Under the pieces are notes generated by a model. It saw nothing but the letters and a program-made list of their open reading frames with translations, searched no databases and was not told the DNA's origin. A DNA stretch of 5,061 nt from Calditrichota bacterium (GTDB lineage Bacteria; Electryoneota; RPQS01), in the NCBI GenBank assembly GCA_020057985.1, contig JAGVEU010000146.1, positions 1 through 5,061 of the forward strand, given 5' to 3'. The translations under genes were made by a program, and so were the position numbers. Each line of letters starts with the position of its first letter. Position 1 is the stretch's first letter. Below, one piece after another: positions 1 through 4,384 of the stretch.

Positions 1-698
1 ACGGCAATCTGCCAACCGAAAGCCACGGCTAACAGACCCAGATCCAGCAAGCGCCGTTTTTCCATTACATTGTAGGCAAGCAACAGGACTAATGGCGTGT
101 AGATAAATGTTAGCAGTTTGCCGCCATGACTCGCTGTAATGAGCGAAATGAAATATGGGTTCCATGCCATCAGCAAGCCACTGAAGAGTGCAATCATCAC
201 CCCGAATTTCATCTGTCTCATCAGCAGATATGTGAGCAATCCTGCATACAAGAGAATGGAGAGATACCACCGGGCGCCGTCCCCCATCACACCGCCGAGC
301 AAGAGACCCTTGATCGTAATCAAGTCAGCCCAATAGCGTGGCGAGAAAAACTCGCTGGCAAGCGAATAGGGCATTCCCCAATGCTCGTAATTGGAGTATG
401 CGCCCGCCGCCAAAGATGGAAAACCACCGAACACCCACGGACACCACATTGGGTACTCATGCAACTCGGATTCACGAATCGCAAACTCATTCATCGCGGC
501 GGCTGTAATGGTATCGTCACCTGCCGAGAAAACCTTGTTCCCAAGCACGATCTGATGAAAGAGCACATAGATTGCAAGCAGAATCAGCGCACATGCGATC
601 AGATCCGTCTGCCAGACTTTCAGACCGGCTCCGACTTTCGTGCCAATTGCAGGCGATGATAGCGCTTTAGGTTTTGTCTTAGGTGGTTTTGAGTTCAA
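1..698 (-). CDS. YfhO-like multi-pass membrane protein, N-terminal part (runs off left edge)
   Basis: An open frame of 232 complete codons continues past the left edge, so only the N-terminus is visible. I chose TTG at 698 because it is preceded by GAGG with a 5-nt spacer, and an in-frame TAG lies at 714-716. The protein has a Lys/Pro-rich cytoplasmic tail (about 1-30) and a first membrane helix (about 32-52). A large extracytoplasmic loop contains AGDDT (59-63) and W-C-P-W-V-F-G-G-F-P (85-94), followed by helices at about 144-161, 165-187, 195-211 and 217 onward. The loop motif resembles the 'plWnpyiFGGmP' motif of YfhO-family proteins, and SHGGK (190-194) before a helix resembles their GHNTK-type motif. 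YfhO proteins are large GT-C-fold membrane proteins of about 800 residues; the Bacillus member is linked to lipoteichoic acid glycosylation. Its place behind lptA suggests an envelope-glycan role, but the substrate is unknown. Another GT-C or O-antigen-type membrane protein remains possible. Confidence 0.72.
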   Translation of the reverse strand, partial: MNSKPPKTKPKALSSPAIGTKVGAGLKVWQTDLIACALILLAIYVLFHQIVLGNKVFSAGDDTITAAAMNEFAIRESELHEYPMWCPWVFGGFPSLAAGAYSNYEHWGMPYSLASEFFSPRYWADLITIKGLLLGGVMGDGARWYLSILLYAGLLTYLLMRQMKFGVMIALFSGLLMAWNPYFISLITASHGGKLLTFIYTPLVLLLAYNVMEKRRLLDLGLLAVAFGWQIA

Positions 699-703
699 GT
701 TGT

Positions 704-707
704 CCTC
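704..707 (-). promoter_or_regulatory. Ribosome binding site for the YfhO-like gene
   Basis: GAGG (within AGTGAGG on the minus strand) lies 5 nt before TTG at 698, inside the 23-nt gap after the lptA stop codon. It decides the start, because there is no in-frame ATG or GTG between the upstream TAG and this TTG. Confidence 0.7.
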
Positions 708-721
708 ACTTTGCTAGATGG

Positions 722-1819
722 TCAGTTCTTTTTGGCCACGAGGCGCTCAGGAGTGTAAACTCCCTCCGTGCCTCCTTCGACGCGAATGCGGGAGATCTTG
801 CTCTTGTCAAAATAGACGCGCAAGCGATCACCTGAGGTTGTATTCAGCCCTTGCGGCTTACCTTTTTCGCGCACAAAATAGGTGGCGGTCGCTGTGCCTT
901 CGATCAATGCGCTCGTGAGCTTGCTGTCTGTGATCCACATGGTCATGCGCTTTCCTTCCATACGATTTCGAGGTTCAGTGAATCCGCTGTCAGCAGGGCT
1001 CGTGGCCACAGCATGACCGATCACTTCCACGCGAGACAGTTTTTCCCCTTCAAAAAATAGCCGCATGGTATCGCCGCGCATTTCATCTTGCTCCTTCAGA
1101 GCTTCAGGCTCGCCGATCAGTACAGCATTGCGATCCTTCGCAAAATAATCCAAACGCTTGCCCATGGCCACAAGTCCTTCGCGCGTGGCCACTACATTCC
1201 CGGACACCTGCACGCGACGTTCGTCCCCGAAATACTCCACCGTATCCCCCTTGACCTCGGCGATTTCCTTGAGTGTGCTGTCGCGTTCGGTGAGTACCGG
1301 GTCTCCTGTCACGCGACCGTATTTCCGCTCGTGATCTATAAAGCCGTACTGCCCTTTGAGCAATAGGTTGCGAGTCATTTCCTTTATCTTCACGTCGTCG
1401 AACAGATGACCCTGCTTAAGCCCCTCGTCGTAGCGCGCACGACGGGAAGTTACTTGAATCGTGTCTTCGATGACCTTCACACCATTGGTGGCGATAATCT
1501 CTCCGGTATTCTCGTCGTAGGTAACATCATCAGCGAGCAGCGTTCGATTCGGATCGCGGAATTCCACATTGCCATGAAACAGCACCAGACCGCTGTCCGG
1601 ATAGTAAGTTGCCTTGTGACAGGTTACATCAAGGCTGTCTCTGGTCATCCAAACATTTCCGACGAGTTCTTGCCGCCGGATGCCGTTTTCTTCAAACGAC
1701 TGAAGTGTGGAGGCGCGCTGCAAGACTATCGGCTTGCGCTCCCTCTCGGCTGCATGCGTCGAAGCAACACACCAGAGAATACTCAGCGCGATGAAGAGAC
1801 TTCGGATTACGGATTTCAT
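722..1819 (-). CDS. lptA: LptA/OstA-like periplasmic LPS transport protein
   Basis: This 365-residue exported protein of the OstA/LptA family is predicted to bridge LptC at the inner membrane to LptD at the outer membrane in LPS export. It has a Sec signal peptide (basic start, hydrophobic core about 8-19, THA-A cleavage at about 23/24). The mature part is a run of short beta-rich OstA-type repeats with G-N-V motifs at 54, 83 and 207 and G-D-T or G-D-R motifs at 191, 249 and 330. E. coli LptA is about 185 residues, so this form has roughly twice the repeat content, as is common for OstA-like proteins of FCB bacteria. ATG 1819 is the last unit of a heptamer tract. It lies 3 nt after the lptC stop and in the same frame as lptC. 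The stop is TGA. lptB, a frequent partner, does not follow; a YfhO-like gene does. Family and role are secure from sequence and context; the exact equivalence to E. coli LptA is inferred. Confidence 0.88.
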   Translation of the reverse strand: MKSVIRSLFIALSILWCVASTHAAERERKPIVLQRASTLQSFEENGIRRQELVGNVWMTRDSLDVTCHKATYYPDSGLVLFHGNVEFRDPNRTLLADDVTYDENTGEIIATNGVKVIEDTIQVTSRRARYDEGLKQGHLFDDVKIKEMTRNLLLKGQYGFIDHERKYGRVTGDPVLTERDSTLKEIAEVKGDTVEYFGDERRVQVSGNVVATREGLVAMGKRLDYFAKDRNAVLIGEPEALKEQDEMRGDTMRLFFEGEKLSRVEVIGHAVATSPADSGFTEPRNRMEGKRMTMWITDSKLTSALIEGTATATYFVREKGKPQGLNTTSGDRLRVYFDKSKISRIRVEGGTEGVYTPERLVAKKN

Positions 1820-1842
1820 CCCTCATCCCCCATCCTTCATCC
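1815..1842 (-). repeat. GGATGRR heptamer tract, 4 units, spanning the lptC stop and lptA start
   Basis: On the minus strand, four contiguous 7-bp units read GGATGAA (1842-1836), GGATGGG (1835-1829), GGATGAG (1828-1822) and GGATGAA (1821-1815). Units 1-3 encode the last residues of LptC, and its TGA stop lies inside unit 3 (1825-1823). The ATG of unit 4 (1819) starts lptA. The G-rich run one unit upstream (1831-1827) can serve as Shine-Dalgarno sequence with a 7-nt spacer. The same arrangement occurs at the kdsD/lptC junction. Confidence 0.93.
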
Positions 1843-2458
1843 CTCCCTTCGCCACGCTATCCGGTACAAACGGCTTCTGCGCCTCGGGTCTTGTCTTTCG
1901 TTCCCCTTGTTTCAACAATTCTCGAAACGTGGTGCCAGTGGGTTGTTCGACGTGCCAGTTCTTCAGGTGTTCATCCGACACAAATCCGGTTCCATAGATC
2001 GTATCAGAGGGAGTGGAGAGCTTCACCGGCGCATCCGAGATGATTCGGCGCGAGCGGTTCTCCCAGCGTAACAAGTCCGTCTCAAGCATCTGTCCGCTAT
2101 CGGACTTGGCGACAACATTCCCCATCGCTTTCAAGTCCTTGCGCGACTCGTCAACGCGACCCGAGTCCGCCCATAGTGAAATCGTGTGCTTGCCTTCCGG
2201 GTTATAAAAATCCACAACAATGTTGCTGTCGAGGAGAATCACGCTCTGCTTCTGATACTTGCGAATCCGTCCCGCATGGAGCACAGAAGAAAGTGCGTCG
2301 TCCTGAAAGAAACGAATCGTTGCATCAAATAGCTCCTGCTCCGGCATTTCTCCCGGCGGCGGTTCTCCCGGCGGCGGCTTCGTCAAATCCGTACATCCCT
2401 GAACAAGGAAGCAGGCGATAGCGAAGGCTGCAAGGAAGGATGCTCTTTCATCCTTCAT
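1823..2458 (-). CDS. lptC: LptC-like LPS export lipoprotein
   Basis: This 211-residue protein matches the LptC family, which takes LPS from the LptBFG transporter and passes it to LptA. A short signal sequence ends in V-Q-G-C with the lipidation cysteine at residue 22 (Gln at -2 is slightly unusual). A Pro-rich linker with a doubled PPPGE (28-37) follows, then a beta-rich LptC domain (about 46-175). That domain includes the family-like V-D-F-Y-N-P-E-G (82-89), A-D-S-G (97-100), G-N-V (113-115), L-E-T-D-L-L-R-W (125-132) and G-T-G-F (156-159) segments. A charged tail ends within a heptamer repeat. E. coli LptC has a transmembrane anchor instead; lipoprotein forms occur in other phyla. ATG 2458 is the only ATG of the upstream tract in frame, and GAGGG (2470-2466) precedes it by 7 nt. 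It begins 21 nt after the kdsD stop. LptC diverges strongly in sequence, so operon context supports the call. Confidence 0.87.
   Translation of the reverse strand: MKDERASFLAAFAIACFLVQGCTDLTKPPPGEPPPGEMPEQELFDATIRFFQDDALSSVLHAGRIRKYQKQSVILLDSNIVVDFYNPEGKHTISLWADSGRVDESRKDLKAMGNVVAKSDSGQMLETDLLRWENRSRRIISDAPVKLSTPSDTIYGTGFVSDEHLKNWHVEQPTGTTFRELLKQGERKTRPEAQKPFVPDSVAKGGMKDGG
2348..2377 (-). repeat. Perfect 15-bp tandem duplication in lptC (PPPGE x2)
   Basis: Two identical, adjacent 15-bp units (2348-2362 and 2363-2377) encode PPPGE twice, in the linker between the lipidated cysteine and the LptC fold. The unit is a multiple of 3, so changes in copy number would only lengthen or shorten the linker. 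Confidence 0.9.
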
Positions 2459-2474
2459 CCTTCATCCCTCATCC
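2447..2474 (-). repeat. GGATGRR heptamer tract, 4 units, at the kdsD/lptC junction
   Basis: On the minus strand, one GGATGAG unit (2474-2468) is followed by three GGATGAA units (2467-2447). The tract begins 5 nt after the kdsD TAA (2482-2480). Each unit has an ATG (2472, 2465, 2458, 2451). Only the third, 2458, opens the lptC frame; those at 2472 and 2465 each meet TGA after five codons. The tract also supplies GAGGG as a Shine-Dalgarno sequence 7 nt before ATG 2458. Confidence 0.94.
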
Positions 2475-2479
2475 TTCTC

Positions 2480-3499
2480 TTACTTCCCAATCCCTGACTT
2501 GAGCAAGTCATGCAAATGCACAATCCCTATCAATTTCTTTTCTCTGTCCAGCACCGGGAGAACGAAGATGTTGTAGGTCTCCATGATGTTGATTGCGCGC
2601 GCTGCCAATGCCTGCGGTTCAATGGTCTTGGGATTCTTCACCGCGAGATCGCCGGCGGTTGTCGTCGAAAAATCCACTCCTCGTTCAAGACAGCGTCGCA
2701 AATCACCATCAGTAAATATCCCAACGAGCTTGTGATCGTCATCCACGATGCACGCTGCGCCCAGCCGTTTGTGAGTCATTTCATAAATCAACTCGCGCAT
2801 GGTGGAGTTCTTGCGCACCACGGGAATCTTGGAGTTGGAGTGCATAACTTCTTCAACCAGCATCGTCAGCCTTCTGCCAAGTGCTCCACCCGGATGCAGA
2901 AACGCAAAATCCTCAGGCCGGAATTTCTTCTCCGTGAACAGCGCTACAGCTAAGGCGTCTCCCATCGCTAAAGTTGCAGTGGTGGACGCAGTAGGCGCGA
3001 GATCCAGCGGGCAGCCCTCCTCAACAACAGCCACGTCAATACAGGCGTCGCATTTCTCGCCCAGCGGACTGTCGCACTTCCCGAGCAAGCCAATAATCGG
3101 AATATTCAGGAGCTTGAAATAAGGCACGAGATTGAGCAACTCGATTGTATCTCCGCTCTTGGAGATGAGTAGTGCGCAGTCATCACGAGTTACCATTCCG
3201 AGATCACCGTGCATCGCTTCAGCAGGGTGGAGGAAGGAGGAAGGAGTGCCCGTGCTCGCAAAAGTGGCTGAGATTTTGTGCCCGATGTGCCCGGATTTTC
3301 CCATCCCGCTCACTACGATGCGACCCTTGATTCCGAGCGTGAGCCGCAACGCATTGGTGAAACTCTCATCCACGCGAGGAAGCAGCGCGCGCACGGCATC
3401 GGCCTCAATCTGCAGCAAGCGGCGTGCGACGGCCATGCCCTCGCTCAGACCGTTGCCATTCGGCTGCGTCTTATTCGCTGCCACGGAAGGTGTCTTCAA
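2480..3499 (-). CDS. kdsD: Arabinose-5-phosphate isomerase KdsD (SIS + two CBS domains)
   Basis: This cytoplasmic enzyme interconverts ribulose 5-phosphate and arabinose 5-phosphate, the first committed step toward Kdo. The 339-residue protein has a SIS domain (about 45-180) with G-M-G-K-S-G-H-I-G at 65-73 and the conserved H-P-A-E-A-M-H-G-D-L-G-M stretch at 91-102. Two CBS domains follow (about 213-270 and 280-337). Aligned by eye with E. coli KdsD (328 residues), the four catalytic residues are kept with a constant offset: K68, E120, E161 and H202 for K59, E111, E152 and H193. The start is uncertain. TTG 3499 overlaps kdsC by 29 bp and has only AAGG 3 nt upstream. ATG 3436 (residue 22) would give 318 residues and a 34-nt gap, but begins very close to the first conserved helix and its GAGG is only 2 nt away. 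The GutQ paralogue has the same architecture, but the LPS operon context favours KdsD. Confidence 0.96.
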   Translation of the reverse strand: MKTPSVAANKTQPNGNGLSEGMAVARRLLQIEADAVRALLPRVDESFTNALRLTLGIKGRIVVSGMGKSGHIGHKISATFASTGTPSSFLHPAEAMHGDLGMVTRDDCALLISKSGDTIELLNLVPYFKLLNIPIIGLLGKCDSPLGEKCDACIDVAVVEEGCPLDLAPTASTTATLAMGDALAVALFTEKKFRPEDFAFLHPGGALGRRLTMLVEEVMHSNSKIPVVRKNSTMRELIYEMTHKRLGAACIVDDDHKLVGIFTDGDLRRCLERGVDFSTTTAGDLAVKNPKTIEPQALAARAINIMETYNIFVLPVLDREKKLIGIVHLHDLLKSGIGK

Positions 3500-4025
3500 T
3501 TGCCTTATCCCATTTCCCTGTCGCTTTCAGCCACAGATCAATCAGCAAACGCACGCAGCCATTTCCACCCTGCGCGGTAAGCACGATATCCACGCGGTCA
3601 AGGAGTTCCTCGTGCGCATCGGATGGCGCTGCTGAGATGCCCGTTTTCAATAAGACCGGCAAATCCACAAGATCATCTCCCACATAAGCAATCTGAACGG
3701 CAGGAATTCCGGTGCGGCTGATAATTTCCTCAAGTACGTTTAGTTTGTCCAGCCGTCCGAGATGGATCTCATCGAACTTCAATGAGCGGCAGCGATACTC
3801 GGTGGCGGGAGATGCGCGACCTGAGATGACTCCGATCTTTAGCCCTTGACGGCGAGCCCAAATCAGACCCAAGCCGTCGCGACTCGAGAATTCCTTCGAC
3901 TCGATCCCCTGATCCGTCAGGACGATCTTGCCGTTGGTTAGCACGCCGTCCACATCCGTCAACAGCAGTCTCACACGCGACAATCGCTCGCGCACGTCAG
4001 GCTTGAGTGAGTCGAGTGTGGTCAA
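3471..4025 (-). CDS. kdsC: 3-deoxy-D-manno-octulosonate 8-phosphate phosphatase KdsC
   Basis: This HAD-superfamily phosphatase releases phosphate from Kdo 8-phosphate to give Kdo, before activation by KdsB. The 184 residues match the usual length (E. coli 188) and the capless class C0 architecture. Motif I is D-V-D-G-V-L-T at 24-30 (nucleophile D24, acid/base D26). Motif II is I-S-G-R at 67-70 (S68), the motif III lysine is K94, and motif IV is G-D-D-L-V-D at 116-121. The C-terminal G-G-N-G motif (about 163-166) also fits the family. The start is TTG 4025, preceded by GAGAAG with a 6-nt spacer; I found no in-frame ATG or GTG just upstream. It is the first gene of the operon, about 75 nt downstream of the predicted transcription start, and its end overlaps the longer form of kdsD. 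Confidence 0.96.
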   Translation of the reverse strand: MTTLDSLKPDVRERLSRVRLLLTDVDGVLTNGKIVLTDQGIESKEFSSRDGLGLIWARRQGLKIGVISGRASPATEYRCRSLKFDEIHLGRLDKLNVLEEIISRTGIPAVQIAYVGDDLVDLPVLLKTGISAAPSDAHEELLDRVDIVLTAQGGNGCVRLLIDLWLKATGKWDKAIEDTFRGSE

Positions 4026-4031
4026 GTGAAA

Positions 4032-4037
4032 CTTCTC
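4032..4037 (-). promoter_or_regulatory. Ribosome binding site for kdsC
   Basis: GAGAAG on the minus strand lies 6 nt before the TTG codon at 4025. It supports that non-ATG start over GTG at codon 11, which lies too close to motif I of the family and has no comparable purine run before it. Confidence 0.55.
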
Positions 4038-4107
4038 ACAGTGGTTTGAATCAAGGCGCGTAAAGTCCTAAGAAAATAGGGGTATAATTTTTGCTCTATG
4101 CTTTATA

Positions 4108-4136
4108 ATAATACGGCTTTCTTTAGGAATAGTCAA
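4108..4136 (-). promoter_or_regulatory. Sigma70-type promoter of the kdsC-kdsD-lptC-lptA operon
   Basis: On the minus strand, TTGACT (4136-4131) and TATTAT (4113-4108) are separated by exactly 17 bp. Each box differs from consensus at one position. Transcription would start near 4101, about 75 nt before the kdsC start. No TAnnTTTG-type Bacteroidetes -7 element is seen at this site. Confidence 0.75.
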
Positions 4137-4272
4137 GAGGCAAAAACTGCATCGCCCTAAGTCGCACGCAACCTACAAAACTATCTGCGAAAAGAATTCA
4201 AACGGACTTTCCTAATTATTTGTTTTTTATACACCTATGATGTTGGCAAGCGATGTGCTGAATTGTGATCTC

Positions 4273-4301
4273 TTGACAAAGGGCTTTAGTTTGAATATAT
4301 T
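4273..4301 (+). promoter_or_regulatory. Sigma70-type promoter of the C25-peptidase gene
   Basis: A perfect TTGACA (4273-4278) is followed after exactly 17 bp by TATATT (4296-4301), one mismatch from consensus. Transcription would start near 4308, giving a leader of about 77 nt. A second TTGACA overlaps the -10 box at 4300-4305 but has no matching -10 box downstream. Confidence 0.78.
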
Positions 4302-4372
4302 GACAGGATAAAGCTGTCTTGGTTCACAGCCAGCGACGGCCTCATGCGCTTTATGTTTTAGCTCATTCAAAC

Positions 4373-4377
4373 GAGGT
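4373..4377 (+). promoter_or_regulatory. Ribosome binding site for the C25-peptidase gene
   Basis: GAGGT lies 7 nt before ATG 4385, at ideal spacing, and fixes that start. Upstream ATGs at 4344 and 4353 share one frame and hit TAG at 4359-4361. Confidence 0.85.
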
Positions 4378-4384
4378 AACGGCC

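Larger units (their letters stand above)
4026..4384. other. Divergent intergenic region between the LPS operon and the C25-peptidase gene
   Basis: This 359-bp stretch is clearly more AT-rich than its neighbours and holds no credible gene. The left part (4108-4136) carries the minus-strand promoter and an untranslated leader of about 75 nt. The right part (4273-4301) carries the plus-strand promoter and a leader of about 77 nt. The roughly 135 bp between the two -35 boxes (4137-4272) could hold an operator, but I see no strong inverted repeat there. Weak elements are C-C-T-A/T-A-G-G around 4067-4080 and a 5-bp stem GCTGT/ACAGC (4313-4317 with 4326-4330) at the start of the plus-strand leader. 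Confidence 0.8.

Noticed and set aside
126..659. 177-residue plus-strand open frame, low in hydrophobic stretches
   Set aside because: It lies wholly antisense to the YfhO-like frame, which shows membrane helices, family motifs and a ribosome binding site. The plus-strand product is Cys/His/Arg-rich and family-less, as expected of a shadow.
1406..2071. 221-residue plus-strand open frame
   Set aside because: It is antisense across lptA and lptC and crosses their junction. It has no recognisable domain and no ribosome binding site that I can see.
3229..3246. Period-7 stretch GGAGGAA (plus strand) inside kdsD, one base away from the junction heptamer
   Set aside because: It is on the opposite strand to the junction tracts and encodes a family-conserved segment (T-P-S-S-F-L-H-P), so codon choice explains it.
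4067..4080. Short inverted repeat CCTA/TAGG in the kdsC leader
   Set aside because: The arms are only 4 bp and cannot be extended; there is no U-tract or other sign of a terminator or operator.
4083..4109. Two perfect TATAAT boxes on the plus strand (4083-4088 and 4104-4109)
   Set aside because: Neither has a -35-like box at 16-18 bp, both lie about 280-300 bp from the plus-strand gene, and the region is simply AT-rich.
4300..4305. Second TTGACA downstream of the main plus-strand -35 box, a possible tandem promoter
   Set aside because: No acceptable -10 box is found 16-18 bp downstream (the expected site reads TTCACA).
4237..4311. 24-codon plus-strand open frame (ATG ATG start) in the intergenic region
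   Set aside because: It contains the -35 and -10 boxes of the plus-strand promoter, has no Shine-Dalgarno sequence, and its peptide shows no features.
4344..4361. Five-codon open frame in the leader of the C25-peptidase gene, a possible leader peptide
   Set aside because: It is too short, has no convincing ribosome binding site and no codon bias or attenuator hairpin.
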